A stretch of DNA of 64,000 nucleotides from Anaerosacchariphilus hominis (GCF_014290175.1 NZ_JACOOR010000002.1:186001-250000); one strand, 5' to 3'. Numbered from the stretch's first letter, positions 31,674 to 41,428 are shown. The notes: generated by a model from the sequence alone, not told the origin. Numbers and translations: made by a program.

Positions 31674-32612
31674 ATGGAAAAGAAAAAAGTAGTAGTTGCT
31701 TTGGGACATAAAGCTCTGGGAACGACCCTTCCGGAGCAGATGACAGCTGTAAAGAACGCGGCGAAGGCCGTGGCTGATCTGGTAGAGGAAGGCTGTCAGG
31801 TGGCCATCTGCCACAGCAATGCGCCCCAGGTGGGTATGATTCATACGGCGCTGAATGAGTTCGGAAAGGTGCATGAGAACTATACTTTCGCGCCCATGTC
31901 AGTCTGCTCGGCCATGAGCCAGGGCTATATCGGATATGACCTTCAGAATGCCATCCGGGAGGAGCTTTTAAGCCGGGGTATCCTGAAGACCGTCAGCACC
32001 ATCATTACCCAGGTGGTGGTGGATCCTTATGATGAAGCCTTTGCGGAGCCCATCAAGGTCATCGGACGTTATATGACAAAGGAAGAGGCAGAGGCTGAGG
32101 AAGAAAAGGGCAACTTTGTAATCGAAGAGGAAGGAAAAGGCTTCCGCCGTGTGATCGCGGCTCCGAAGCCCACGGATATTGTGGAAATCGACGCCATCCG
32201 CACTCTTCTGAACGCGGATCAGGTAGTCATCGCCTGCGGTGGCGGCGGAATCCCGGTTCTGAAGCAGCGGGGGCATTTAAAGGGAGCCAGCGCAGTCATC
32301 GAGAAGGACTATGCCAGCGGAAAGATGGCAGAGCTTCTGGACGCGGACATGCTGATGATTCTGACCGGTGAGAACAAGATCTGTATCAACTACGGAACCG
32401 ATCGGGAGAAGCAGCTGGATCTGGTAAGCCCCGAAGAGGTGCAGGAGTATGCGGCAGCAGGCCAGTTCCCCAAGGGATCCGTTCTTCCGAAGATGGCGGC
32501 AGGAGCCTCCTTCGTATCCGGCCGTCCCGGCCGTGTGGCAGTCATTGCGGAGCTGTCTAAGGCAAAGGAAGCGCTGCATGAGCAGGCAGGTACGGTTATT
32601 AAAGAAAAATAA
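31674..32612 (+). CDS. arcC: Carbamate kinase
   Basis: 312-residue amino-acid-kinase-fold enzyme making ATP from carbamoyl phosphate and ADP. Motifs VVVALGHKALG, CHSNAPQVG, the DQVVIACGGGGIPV loop with the nearby KDYASGKMAELLDAD lysines, and LPKMAAGASFV are family-typical, although the first loop reads ALGHKAL where many relatives have ALGGNAL. Usually linked to arginine deiminase and ornithine carbamoyltransferase; neither is adjacent here, so it may serve agmatine, purine or allantoin breakdown elsewhere. Own promoter and terminator. Confidence 0.92.
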   Translation: MEKKKVVVALGHKALGTTLPEQMTAVKNAAKAVADLVEEGCQVAICHSNAPQVGMIHTALNEFGKVHENYTFAPMSVCSAMSQGYIGYDLQNAIREELLSRGILKTVSTIITQVVVDPYDEAFAEPIKVIGRYMTKEEAEAEEEKGNFVIEEEGKGFRRVIAAPKPTDIVEIDAIRTLLNADQVVIACGGGGIPVLKQRGHLKGASAVIEKDYASGKMAELLDADMLMILTGENKICINYGTDREKQLDLVSPEEVQEYAAAGQFPKGSVLPKMAAGASFVSGRPGRVAVIAELSKAKEALHEQAGTVIKEK

Positions 32613-32640
32613 GAAAATAAAAAATGAGTTATAGGACAAA

Positions 32641-32677
32641 AGAGCCTGTCGAATGTGAAATCCGGCAGGCTCTTTTA
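32641..32677 (+). terminator. Terminator of the carbamate kinase gene
   Basis: AGAGCCTGTCG pairs with CGGCAGGCTCT (one G-T), followed by TTTTA. Confidence 0.88.
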
Positions 32678-32687
32678 CTCGATTGGA

Positions 32688-32758
32688 AGCAGATAACGGG
32701 AATCGAACCCGCCTCCCCAGCTTGGGAAGCTGGTGTTCTACCGATGAACTATATCTGC
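32688..32758 (-). tRNA. tRNA-Gly (anticodon UCC)
   Basis: 71-base tRNA on the minus strand, from GCAGATATAGTTC to GTTATCTGC plus discriminator T. The 7-bp acceptor stem GCAGATA/TATCTGC, anticodon arm CCAGC-TTCCCAA-GCTGG with anticodon TCC, and GGTTCGATTCC T-loop are intact. No encoded CCA. The T discriminator fits glycine. Confidence 0.95.
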
Positions 32759-32781
32759 ATGGCTATTAAAATTCTATGTTT

Positions 32782-32810
32782 AATATAGCACTTTCATACC
32801 CGGAATGCAA
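32782..32810 (-). promoter_or_regulatory. Promoter of tRNA-Gly
   Basis: On the minus strand TTGCAT (32805-32810), 17-base spacer, TATATT (32782-32787), about 20 bases before the tRNA 5' end. Confidence 0.7.
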
Positions 32811-32831
32811 ACATTATTCTTCTGAAGGAAA

Positions 32832-32872
32832 AGAAAAACCGCCCAACTACCCGGACGGTTTCTCTTTTTCTT
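32832..32872. terminator. Hairpin resembling a terminator with no gene attached
   Basis: AAACCG.CC pairs with GG.CGGTTT around a short loop, followed by CTCTTTTTC; on the other strand TTTTTCTTTTCC follows. No coding gene ends here on either strand. The rest of the 32811-33141 gap holds only the palindromic element at 33048. Confidence 0.5.
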
Positions 32873-33047
32873 ATGAGGGGGGAGATAGTGATGTCTTAAT
32901 CAACTATCTGACGTTTATTATAAGGACAAAATGTGTTCAAAGTATGTCCAGTTTCTAAAAGAATGATAAAAAAAGGACGGATTTCCTTAACGAATGCTTA
33001 AGAGAAACGAAAATCGCGGTAAGGATTGGAAATGGAGGGGAGAATAT

Positions 33048-33073
33048 GATATAATGTCGCCAGATATGATATC
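33048..33073. repeat. GCCA-loop palindrome, copy 1
   Basis: GATATAATGTC-GCCA-GATATGATATC: 11-base arms (9 of 11 paired) around GCCA. It contains TATAAT with TTGGAA 18 bases upstream, so it may be the promoter of the epimerase-like gene. Two closer relatives of the same design lie before purL. Confidence 0.6.
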
Positions 33074-33141
33074 CTGCCGCAAAGCGAGGCGGTGGGTGAA
33101 AGAGAAGAAAACCGGCAGCAGGCCGGGCAGGAGGAAAAGAG

Positions 33142-34020
33142 ATGGCAGAAATGCGGACACTGGAAAATGAATATCTTATAGTAGAAGTGAACGACGCGGG
33201 CGCGGAGCTCTCCAGAGTATATGATAAGAAGAAAGAGAGGGAGGTACTGTGGAACGCGGACGCGAAATACTGGGGCCGTCATGCGCCGATTCTGTTTCCT
33301 TTTGTGGGAAAGCTGAACGGAGGCGTTTATCGTTATGATGGAGCAGAATACGCCATGGGCGCCCATGGCTTTGCCCGGGACAGCGAGTTCGAGTGCGTGG
33401 AGCTAAGCGCTGCGGCCGTGACCCACCGGCTGGTGTCCACCGAGGCCACGAAGAAAAATTATCCCTTTGACTTCGAGCTTCTGGTAACCCACCGAATCGT
33501 GGAAAATCACATCAGCGTAGAGTGGACGGTCAGGAATACCGGCGTGAAGACCCTGTATTACTCCATCGGCGGCCACCCGGCCTTCAACGTGGATTCTGTC
33601 ATGGGCTGCCGTCTGGTGTTCGAGGGCATGGACAGTCTGTCCTGTACCGGTATCGACCTGCCCACTGGAACCGCAGACGCGGAACATCCGGTGACGCTGG
33701 CGTTGCCGGATCAGGTATATACGGTAAATGAGCATACCTTTGATGCAGATACCATGGTTTTCGATGAGGGACAGGTAAAGAAAGTAAGTCTGGAAGAAGC
33801 GGACGGCACGAGGCGCGTCACCCTGATTTGTCCGGATGCCCGGCACGTAGGTATCTGGTCTCCGGTACAGAAACACGCTCCGTTTATCTGCCTGGAGCCC
33901 TGGCTGGGCCGCTGCGATAACAAGGGCTTTACCGGTGAACTGAAGGATAAATACGGCGAGCAGAGCCTGGAGGCAGGCGAGATCTTCCGGACGGCTTATA
34001 AAATCGTGGTAGAGGAATAA
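33142..34020 (+). CDS. Aldose 1-epimerase family protein (LacX-like)
   Basis: 292-residue galactose-mutarotase-fold protein. RHAPILFPFVGKL, the HGFARDSEF histidine and SIGGHPAFNV histidine, and the C-terminal CLEPWLG glutamate correspond to the sugar-binding and catalytic residues of the aldose-epimerase superfamily. LacX-type members have uncertain substrates. AGGAGG precedes the start. It lies 66 bases before murE and may be the first gene of that transcript. Confidence 0.9.
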   Translation: MAEMRTLENEYLIVEVNDAGAELSRVYDKKKEREVLWNADAKYWGRHAPILFPFVGKLNGGVYRYDGAEYAMGAHGFARDSEFECVELSAAAVTHRLVSTEATKKNYPFDFELLVTHRIVENHISVEWTVRNTGVKTLYYSIGGHPAFNVDSVMGCRLVFEGMDSLSCTGIDLPTGTADAEHPVTLALPDQVYTVNEHTFDADTMVFDEGQVKKVSLEEADGTRRVTLICPDARHVGIWSPVQKHAPFICLEPWLGRCDNKGFTGELKDKYGEQSLEAGEIFRTAYKIVVEE

Positions 34021-34086
34021 GGCAAGAAACAAAATCATTGGCACAGACGATTTGAAAAGCTTTTGAATAATATGAGGAGGCAGTAT

Positions 34087-35556
34087 ATGAGAGCAGCACG
34101 GGAATTACTAAAAGATTTGAGATACAAAGTGGTAAGCGGCAGCATTGATCTCAATGTGAGCGAGCTTGTATACAATACGAAGAAAATCAGGAAGGAGTGC
34201 ATGTTCGTCTGCATCAAGGGAGCCACCTTCGACAGCCACGACGTGGCAGGGGAGGCGGCGGAAAATGGCGCGTCAGTCATCGTGGCCGAGCGCCCGGTGG
34301 ACGTACCGGAGGGAACCACCGTGGTGCTGGTGGAGGACACCCGCTATGCCCTGGCACAGATTTCCGCAGCTTACTTTGGATATCCGGCGAAAAAGCTGAA
34401 GGTCATCGGCATCACCGGAACCAAGGGAAAGACCACCACGACCTTTATGATCCGCTCCATCCTGGAGCATGCGGGTATCCCTACCGGCCTCATCGGCACC
34501 ATCGAGGTCATCATCGGCGACAAGCACATCCCGGCCCACAATACCACGCCGGAGTCCTATGAGGTGCAGGAGTATTTCGCCCAGATGGTGGAGGCAGGCT
34601 GTAAGGTGGCCGTGATGGAGGTTTCTTCCCAGGGACTGAAACTGCACCGCACCGCAGGTATCCAGTTTGACATCGGCATTTTCACGAACCTGGCCCCCGA
34701 CCACATCGGGGAAAATGAGCACGCCAGCTTTGAGGAATATATGGAGTGTAAGAGCCGCCTGTTCCGCCAGTGCGATCTGGGCATCGTCAATGCGGACGAT
34801 TCGCACTGCAGCGATATCCTGAAGGGCCACACCTGCCGGGTGGAGACCTACGGCTTCTCCGAGAAAGCTGATTTCCGGGCCACCGATCTGAAGCTGGTGA
34901 ATCGTCCGGGCTTCCTGGGCGTAGATTATCACGTATCCGGTCTCATGGATTTCGATGTGGAAATCGATATGCCGGGCCGTTTCAGTGTATACAATTCCCT
35001 GGTAGCCATAGCGGTCTGCCATCAGTTCGATATCCCGAAAGAGGATATGCTGGCAGCTCTCGAGGTGGTACAGACTAAGGGTCGTATCGAGAAGGTTAAA
35101 GTCTCCGACGATTTCACTCTGATGATCGACTATGCCCACAATGCCATGAGCCTGGAAAGTCTGCTGACCACCTTAAAGGAATACAATCCCAAGCGTCTGG
35201 TCTGCCTCTTCGGCTGCGGCGGCAACCGTTCCAAGCTGCGCCGGTACGAGATGGGCGAGGTGTCCGGTAACCTGGCGGATCTGACCGTCATCACCTCCGA
35301 TAATCCCCGCTTTGAGGAGCCCCAGGCCATCATCGACGATATCAGGACCGGTATTGCCAAGACGGATGGAAAATACGTGGAGATCATTGACCGGAAAGAA
35401 GCCATCCGCTACGTCATCGAGCATGGCCGGCCCGGCGACGTGATTGTACTGGCCGGAAAGGGCCACGAAGACTATCAGGAAATCTGCGGTGTCAAGCATC
35501 CCATGGATGAACGGGTACTCATCGCGGAGGTTCTGGAGGAGTTAGGTAGAAAGTGA
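34087..35556 (+). CDS. murE: UDP-MurNAc-tripeptide synthetase
   Basis: 489-residue Mur ligase that adds the third peptide residue to the peptidoglycan precursor. P-loop GITGTKGKTTTT, the TTPESYEVQ substrate loop and the C-terminal specificity motif TSDNPRFEEP are clear. DNPR is the motif of enzymes that add meso-diaminopimelate. ATG 34087 follows AGGAGG; the TTG at 34063 is not supported. Overlaps priA by 4 bases. Confidence 0.95.
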   Translation: MRAARELLKDLRYKVVSGSIDLNVSELVYNTKKIRKECMFVCIKGATFDSHDVAGEAAENGASVIVAERPVDVPEGTTVVLVEDTRYALAQISAAYFGYPAKKLKVIGITGTKGKTTTTFMIRSILEHAGIPTGLIGTIEVIIGDKHIPAHNTTPESYEVQEYFAQMVEAGCKVAVMEVSSQGLKLHRTAGIQFDIGIFTNLAPDHIGENEHASFEEYMECKSRLFRQCDLGIVNADDSHCSDILKGHTCRVETYGFSEKADFRATDLKLVNRPGFLGVDYHVSGLMDFDVEIDMPGRFSVYNSLVAIAVCHQFDIPKEDMLAALEVVQTKGRIEKVKVSDDFTLMIDYAHNAMSLESLLTTLKEYNPKRLVCLFGCGGNRSKLRRYEMGEVSGNLADLTVITSDNPRFEEPQAIIDDIRTGIAKTDGKYVEIIDRKEAIRYVIEHGRPGDVIVLAGKGHEDYQEICGVKHPMDERVLIAEVLEELGRK

Positions 35557-37808
35557 AATTTGCCAATATCATCGTAGATATTTCCCTGGAGAAGCTGGAT
35601 CGGACCTTTCAGTACCGGATTCCGGAAGAACTGCAGGGCGTCTTAAAAGAGGGTATGCAGGTCCGGGTTCCTTTCGGAAATGGGGGACGGACCCTGACAG
35701 GTTACGTGCTGGAGCTGACAGATACCTGCCAATGGGACGAGGGGAAACTGAAGCCCATCCTGGGACTGGCGGAAAAGGGCATCCGGCTGGAGGGTCAGCT
35801 GATCGCCCTGGCAGCCTGGATGCGCCGTACCTACGGTTCCACCATGAACCAGGCCCTGAAAACAGTGCTTCCGGTGAAAAAGAGTGTGCAGGAAAAAATC
35901 TCCAGAAAAGTGCGGCTGGCAGTGTCACGGGAAGAGGCCGAAGCAGCCCTCGCGGAGATGGAACGAAAGCATCAGACTGCCAGGGCCCGGATCTTAAAAG
36001 CTCTGCTGGATCAGGCCGGGCAGGACAGACAGAGCGGACAGGGAGAGCTGGATTACGGCACAGCCCAGAAAGAGCTGGGCCTGACCGCCGCCACAGCCCG
36101 GAAGCTCACAGAACTGGGCCTCATCCGTATGGAATCCGATACCATTTTCCGGAACCCCATTCGACCTTCGGAGGTACAGGCCCATCCTTTCACTCTCTAT
36201 CCGGCCCAGCAGGCCATCGTGGATGATGTGGTGGCGCGCACGGCAGCAGGGGATTTGCGGCCGGCCCTGATTCATGGCGTCACTGGCAGCGGCAAGACCG
36301 AGGTTTATATGGAACTGATCGCGGCGGTGCTGGAGCAGGGAAAAGAAGCCATCGTACTGATTCCTGAAATTGCATTGACATTTCAGACCGTGCTGCGGTT
36401 TTACCGGCGGTTTGGCGATCAGGTATCAATTATTCATTCGAAGCTGTCTGCCGGGGAGCGTTACGACCAGTTCGAGCGGGCCAGGCGGGGCGAGGTGAAG
36501 GTCATGATAGGCCCCCGTTCTGCCTTGTTTACGCCATTTTCCCATCTGGGAATCATCGTCATCGACGAGGAACATGAGGGCAGCTATAAGAGTGAAAATG
36601 CCCCCCGTTACCATGCCAGGGAGGCAGCCATCGAGCGGGCGCGCATATGCGGCGCTTATGTGGTACTCGGTTCGGCTACGCCGTCGGTGGATTCCTATGA
36701 GCGATCCAGAGAAGGTATTTATCAACTCTATGAACTGCCGTTTCGTGTTGAGAACCGGGCCATGCCCGGGACCGAGGTGGTGGATCTGAGAGAAGAGCTC
36801 CGCATGGGAAACCGCTCCATCTTCAGCGCCCGGTTAAAAGAACTGATGGAAGACCGTCTGGGAAAGGGCCAGCAGATCATGCTCTTCCTGAATCGCAGAG
36901 GCTATGCGGGCTTTGTTTCTTGCAGAGCCTGCGGACATGTGATAAAATGTCCACATTGTGATGTGTCATTATCGCTGCATGGCGGCGGCCGGATGGTCTG
37001 TCACTATTGCGGTTACCAGACCCGGGCGGCGAAGAAATGCCCCTCCTGCGGTTCAGCCTATATCGGAGCTTTCCGGGCGGGCACCCAGCAGGTGGCGGAA
37101 GCGGCCGCGAAGGCATTTCCGGGAGCAAGAATCCTCCGAATGGATTTCGATACCACCCGGCAAAAGGGCGGCCATGAGCGGATCCTGGAAGCATTTTCAA
37201 AGAAGCAGGCCGATATTCTGGTGGGTACCCAGATGATTGTGAAGGGACACGACTTTCCGGGGGTAACTCTGGTGGGCGTGCTGGCGGCGGACCTGTCTCT
37301 CTATGCGGGAGATTACCGGTCGGCGGAGCGCACCTTTCAGCTGCTTGTGCAGGCGGCGGGCCGGGCAGGCAGAGGCACTACGCCGGGAACGGCGGTGATT
37401 CAGACCTACAGCCCCGATCACTACAGCATCGTGGCCGCGGCGGCCCAGGATTACAAAGCATTTTTTGAGCAGGAAATGAACTTTCGGCGGATGATGAATT
37501 ATCCTCCGGCGGCCCATCTGATGGCGCTGTACCTGATGTCCGGGGATGAGGAAGCGCTGAACGAGGGTGCCGGGCGTCTGAAAGAGCTGGCCATGTCCCA
37601 CACCCGGCCGGAGATTCAGCTGATTGGCCCGTCAGATCCGGGACTGTCCAAGCTGAAGGACATATACCGGAAGGTTCTGTATCTGAAATGTACGGAAATG
37701 GCATACTTAACAGAATGGAAGGAATGGATGGAGGCAGAGCTTCCTGGAGAGAAGCTGCTTTCCACCTTCAATATACAGTTTGATATGGATCCTGTGAATC
37801 CCTTTTAA
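35553..37808 (+). CDS. priA: Primosomal protein N', replication restart helicase
   Basis: 751-residue PriA. Walker A GVTGSGKTEVY, Walker B IVIDEEHEGSYKSE, the paired zinc knuckles (CRACGHVIKCPHC and CHYCGYQ...KCPSCG) and QAAGRAGRG motif VI are present. It reloads the replisome at stalled forks. GTG start in a GTGA overlap with murE. Confidence 0.97.
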   Translation: MKFANIIVDISLEKLDRTFQYRIPEELQGVLKEGMQVRVPFGNGGRTLTGYVLELTDTCQWDEGKLKPILGLAEKGIRLEGQLIALAAWMRRTYGSTMNQALKTVLPVKKSVQEKISRKVRLAVSREEAEAALAEMERKHQTARARILKALLDQAGQDRQSGQGELDYGTAQKELGLTAATARKLTELGLIRMESDTIFRNPIRPSEVQAHPFTLYPAQQAIVDDVVARTAAGDLRPALIHGVTGSGKTEVYMELIAAVLEQGKEAIVLIPEIALTFQTVLRFYRRFGDQVSIIHSKLSAGERYDQFERARRGEVKVMIGPRSALFTPFSHLGIIVIDEEHEGSYKSENAPRYHAREAAIERARICGAYVVLGSATPSVDSYERSREGIYQLYELPFRVENRAMPGTEVVDLREELRMGNRSIFSARLKELMEDRLGKGQQIMLFLNRRGYAGFVSCRACGHVIKCPHCDVSLSLHGGGRMVCHYCGYQTRAAKKCPSCGSAYIGAFRAGTQQVAEAAAKAFPGARILRMDFDTTRQKGGHERILEAFSKKQADILVGTQMIVKGHDFPGVTLVGVLAADLSLYAGDYRSAERTFQLLVQAAGRAGRGTTPGTAVIQTYSPDHYSIVAAAAQDYKAFFEQEMNFRRMMNYPPAAHLMALYLMSGDEEALNEGAGRLKELAMSHTRPEIQLIGPSDPGLSKLKDIYRKVLYLKCTEMAYLTEWKEWMEAELPGEKLLSTFNIQFDMDPVNPF

Positions 37809-37820
37809 GGAAAAACCACT

Positions 37821-37839
37821 GTTCACGGTTACTGTGAAC
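37821..37839. repeat. Small inverted repeat between priA and def
   Basis: GTTCAC-GGTTACT-GTGAAC. No T-run follows, so it is not a strong terminator; the operon probably reads through. Confidence 0.4.
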
Positions 37840-37876
37840 GAAGGGGACGGTAACGGGAGAGAAAGGAAGGAAAAAA

Positions 37877-38356
37877 TTGGCAATCAGAAATATCAGAGAG
37901 CTGGGAGACGACATTCTCCGGAAACACTGCCGGGAGGTCAAGGAGGTGACTCCGAAGATTCAGGAGCTCATCGACGACATGTACGATACCATGTACGAGG
38001 CCATGGGCGTGGGTCTGGCGGCTCCCCAGGTGGGTATCCTGAAGCGCATCGTGGTCATCGACACTGACGGACATCCCTACACCATGATCAACCCGCGGAT
38101 TCTGGAGACCGCAGGGGAGCAGGAGGGCAGCGAGGGGTGCTTAAGCGTCCCGGGCAAGGCCGGCAATGTGAAGCGTCCAAACTATGTAAAGGCAGAAGCC
38201 TATGACGAGAATATGGAGCGCTACGAGGTGGAGGCGGAAGGCCTGCTGGCCCGGGCCATCTGTCATGAACTGGATCATCTGGACGGCAGGCTGTACGTGG
38301 ATCTGGTGGACGGCGAGCTCTACGACGTAGAGACTGGCGATGATGACGAGGAGTAA
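37877..38356 (+). CDS. def: Peptide deformylase
   Basis: 159-residue metalloenzyme that removes the formyl group from nascent proteins. The three motifs GVGLAAPQVG, EGCLSVPG and HELDHLDG (HEXXH metal site plus the cysteine ligand) are intact. TTG start after AAGGAAGG. The acidic tail VETGDDDEE is an extension. Followed by fmt after 6 bases, the usual formyl-methionine pair. Confidence 0.97.
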   Translation: MAIRNIRELGDDILRKHCREVKEVTPKIQELIDDMYDTMYEAMGVGLAAPQVGILKRIVVIDTDGHPYTMINPRILETAGEQEGSEGCLSVPGKAGNVKRPNYVKAEAYDENMERYEVEAEGLLARAICHELDHLDGRLYVDLVDGELYDVETGDDDEE

Positions 38357-38362
38357 AGACGT

Positions 38363-39295
38363 ATGAAAATCATATTTATGGGAACCCCGGATTTTTCCGT
38401 GGGAACACTGGAAGCGCTGATTGCGGCAGGCCATGAGATTACTTTGGTGGTGTCCCAGCCGGATAAGCCAAAGGGCAGAGGTCATGAGCTTCAGCCCACC
38501 CCGGTGAAGGAGGCAGCCTTAAAACATGGCCTGACCGTGTACCAGCCGAAGAAGGTGCGGGATCCGGAAGTGCTGGAGAAGCTTCGGGAGACCGAGGCAG
38601 ATGTGATCGTAGTCATCGCATTTGGTCAGATCATTCCGAAATCCATTCTGGAAATGAAGCAGTACGGCTGCATCAATGTCCATGCTTCCCTGCTCCCGAA
38701 GTATCGCGGCGCGGCCCCCATTCAGTGGGCGGTCATCGACGGCGAGAAAGAGAGCGGCGTGACCATCATGCAGATGGATGAGGGACTGGATACCGGCGAT
38801 ATGCTTCTGAAGGGAAGCCTGGAGCTGGCGGAGGACGAGACCGGCGGAAGCCTCTTTGACCGTCTGAGTACACTTGGCGCAAATCTCTGCGTGGAAGCGC
38901 TGAAGAAGCTGCAAAAGGGCGAATTAAAGCCCGAAAAACAGGGCGAAAGCCCAACGGAATACGCGCGGATGCTGACCAAGGATATGGGAGACCTGGACTG
39001 GAATGAGAGTGCAGTGAAGCTGGAACGGCTGATCCGGGGTCTGAATCCATGGCCCAGCGCCTACACAAAGCTTGGAGACAGGACTTTGAAAATCTGGTCT
39101 GCGCGGGTCTGTGAGAAGACGGATGAAACTGCCGTCTGTGGGGAGATTATAAGAGTGACGAAGGATACTATCTGTGTGGCCTGCGGCGAAGGAGCGCTGG
39201 AAATTACAGAGCTTCAGCTTCAGGGTAAGAAACGGATGGATACGGGAGCCTTTTTACGGGGGTATCATCTGGAACCGGGCACAAAGCTCGGCTAG
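38363..39295 (+). CDS. fmt: Methionyl-tRNA formyltransferase
   Basis: 310-residue enzyme that formylates initiator Met-tRNA. MKIIFMGTPDFSV at the N-terminus, the catalytic HASLLPKYRGAAPIQWAV region with its Asn-His-Asp set, and the C-terminal OB-like tRNA-binding domain are present. Works with the neighbouring def product in the formylation cycle. Confidence 0.97.
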   Translation: MKIIFMGTPDFSVGTLEALIAAGHEITLVVSQPDKPKGRGHELQPTPVKEAALKHGLTVYQPKKVRDPEVLEKLRETEADVIVVIAFGQIIPKSILEMKQYGCINVHASLLPKYRGAAPIQWAVIDGEKESGVTIMQMDEGLDTGDMLLKGSLELAEDETGGSLFDRLSTLGANLCVEALKKLQKGELKPEKQGESPTEYARMLTKDMGDLDWNESAVKLERLIRGLNPWPSAYTKLGDRTLKIWSARVCEKTDETAVCGEIIRVTKDTICVACGEGALEITELQLQGKKRMDTGAFLRGYHLEPGTKLG

Positions 39296-39363
39296 GCGAA
39301 GCAGCCCCTCATTGGTATTCCGGTCTGCCCTGTGCGAGGACAGATAAATGAAAGGAGTGTTAC

Positions 39364-40074
39364 ATGATGCCTTATGGCTATGGTTATTATTTTGACCCCA
39401 CTTATGTTTTAGTACTGATTGGCGTGATCATTTCCCTGTGGGCTTCGGCCAAGGTGAAAACCACCTATTCCAAATACAGCCGGGTGCGCAGCATGTCCGG
39501 TCTTACCGGAGCCCAGGTGGCAGATCAGATTCTGCGGGCCAATGGGATTTACGACGTGCGTATCGAGCATGTGAGCGGCGAGCTGACCGATCATTATGAC
39601 CCGAAAAACCGGGTTTTACGTCTGTCGAACGTGGTCTATAATTCCACCTCCGTGGCAGCTCTCGGCGTGGCGGCCCATGAATGCGGCCATGCGGTGCAGG
39701 ATGATAAGGATTATTTCCCTCTCCGCTTCCGCAATGCTCTGGTGCCGGTGGCGAACTTCGGAACCCAGGCGGCCTGGCCGATTATCATCCTCGGACTGAT
39801 TTTCGGAAGTAGCAATTTCCTGATTAATCTGGGAATCCTGCTGTTCTCTCTGGGGGTGCTGTTCCAGCTGGTGACTCTGCCGGTGGAGTTTGATGCGTCC
39901 CACCGCGCGATCCGGATTCTGGGAAATATGGGGATCCTGTACGGAGATGAGATTCGGGGAACGAAGAAGGTCTTAAGCGCGGCGGCCATGACTTACGTGG
40001 CAGCGGCAGCGGCCTCCATTCTGTCTCTGTTACGTCTCCTGATACTCTTTGGAGGAAGAAGAAATCGTGACTAA
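39364..40074 (+). CDS. Zinc metallopeptidase, YugP family
   Basis: 236 residues, membrane bound. An N-terminal helix (TYVLVLIGVIISLWASA), then SGLTGAQVADQILRANGI, the HEXXH-type site AAHECGHAVQDDKDY, and three or four more helices. Typical of the neutral zinc metallopeptidase family that sits in this same operon in many Firmicutes. The substrate is unknown. AAAGGAG precedes the tandem ATGs at 39364 and 39367. Confidence 0.9.
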   Translation: MMPYGYGYYFDPTYVLVLIGVIISLWASAKVKTTYSKYSRVRSMSGLTGAQVADQILRANGIYDVRIEHVSGELTDHYDPKNRVLRLSNVVYNSTSVAALGVAAHECGHAVQDDKDYFPLRFRNALVPVANFGTQAAWPIIILGLIFGSSNFLINLGILLFSLGVLFQLVTLPVEFDASHRAIRILGNMGILYGDEIRGTKKVLSAAAMTYVAAAAASILSLLRLLILFGGRRNRD

Positions 40075-41419
40075 AGGAATGGATATGCGTGAGCTGGCTT
40101 TGGGTGTCCTGTTGGAGGTCTCCGCAGGCGAAGAGTACAGCCACATCGCGCTTCGGAATGTGCTGGATAAATACCAGTATCTGGAAAAGCAGGAGCGCGC
40201 CTTTCTGACCCGTCTGGTGGAGGGCACCCTCGAGCGGCGGATCGAGCTGGACTACATCATCGATCAGTTTTCCAGCGTGAAAGTAAAAAAACAGAAGCCG
40301 GTCATCCGGGAAATCCTGCGGATGTCGGTCTATCAGCTGAAATACATGGACAGTGTGCCGGATTCCGCGGTCTGCAACGAGGCCGTGAAGCTGGCCCAGA
40401 AAAAGGGCTTCCGGCAGCTGAAGGGCTTTGTGAACGGCGTACTCCGGAACATTGCCCGGAATCTGGGAGAGATCAAGCTGCCGCCGGAGAAAGAGCCGGT
40501 GCGCTATCTGTCCGTGCGCTACTCCATGCCGGAGTGGATGGTGAGGGAGTGGCTCACGCTTTATGGACGGGAGCAGACGGAAACGATGCTCTCAGCCTTT
40601 TATGAGAAAGCGCCGCTGACCATCCGGGTAAATAAAAACCGGATCAGTCCGGCAGAGCTGAAAGCCAGACTGGAGGCGCAGGACATCCGCGTCCAGGCAG
40701 CACCCTATCTGGACGGAGCCTTGCAGATCGACGGCTTCGACTATCTGGGCGGCCTCAATGAATTCCGGGAAGGCCTGTTCCAGGTTCAGGATGTCAGCTC
40801 CATGCTGGCAGTAGAGATTGCGGGCGTGAAAGCGGGTGACCACTGCATTGACGTGTGCGCGGCCCCCGGTGGCAAAAGCCTGTATCTGGCGGAGAAGACA
40901 GGAGAGACAGGCAGTGTGGATGCGCGGGATCTGACCGAATACAAGGCAGGCCTGATTCGTGATAATGCGGAGCGTTTGGGAGTGACAAATGTAAGAGTAT
41001 CCGTGAAGGACGCCGGCATTTATGATGAAGCATCAAAGGAAAAAGCAGACGTATTACTGGCAGATTTACCCTGTTCCGGCCTGGGTGTCCTGTCCAAAAA
41101 GACGGACATCAAGTACCGCATGAGTAAGGAACAGCAGCAGGAATTACAGGAGCTTCAGCGAAGAATCCTGAGTACCGTGGAGGCTTATGTGAAGCCTGGC
41201 GGAACCCTTGTATACAGCACCTGTACCATCAACCGGGGTGAGAATGAGGAAAACGTCCGCTGGTTTCTGTCCCATTTTCCATATCAGGCGGTGTCCCTGG
41301 ACGACTGTCTGCCGGAGAAGCTTCGGAGCGAAACCACGAAGCAGGGATACTTACAGCTGCTTCCGGGCGTCCATCCGTGCGACGGCTTTTTCATTGCGAA
41401 ATTCAGAAAGAAAAATTAG
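40067..41419 (+). CDS. rsmB: 16S rRNA (cytosine(967)-C5)-methyltransferase
   Basis: 450 residues. NusB-like RNA-binding domain (1-140, ALGVLLEVSAGEEYSHIALRN), then a Rossmann methyltransferase with DVCAAPGGKS SAM motif, motif IV DLPCSGLGVLSKK and motif VI STCTINRGENEENV, the two functional cysteines of RsmB. GTG 40067 lies 10 bases after GGAGGA and overlaps the peptidase stop by 8 bases (GTGACTAA). The TTG at 40049 overlaps the ribosome-binding site and is rejected. Confidence 0.95.
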   Translation: MTKGMDMRELALGVLLEVSAGEEYSHIALRNVLDKYQYLEKQERAFLTRLVEGTLERRIELDYIIDQFSSVKVKKQKPVIREILRMSVYQLKYMDSVPDSAVCNEAVKLAQKKGFRQLKGFVNGVLRNIARNLGEIKLPPEKEPVRYLSVRYSMPEWMVREWLTLYGREQTETMLSAFYEKAPLTIRVNKNRISPAELKARLEAQDIRVQAAPYLDGALQIDGFDYLGGLNEFREGLFQVQDVSSMLAVEIAGVKAGDHCIDVCAAPGGKSLYLAEKTGETGSVDARDLTEYKAGLIRDNAERLGVTNVRVSVKDAGIYDEASKEKADVLLADLPCSGLGVLSKKTDIKYRMSKEQQQELQELQRRILSTVEAYVKPGGTLVYSTCTINRGENEENVRWFLSHFPYQAVSLDDCLPEKLRSETTKQGYLQLLPGVHPCDGFFIAKFRKKN

Positions 41420-41428
41420 GAAACTGCT

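Noticed and set aside
32776..32958. 60-codon open frame on the plus strand
   Set aside because: Overlaps the tRNA promoter and a terminator-like hairpin; no ribosome-binding site.
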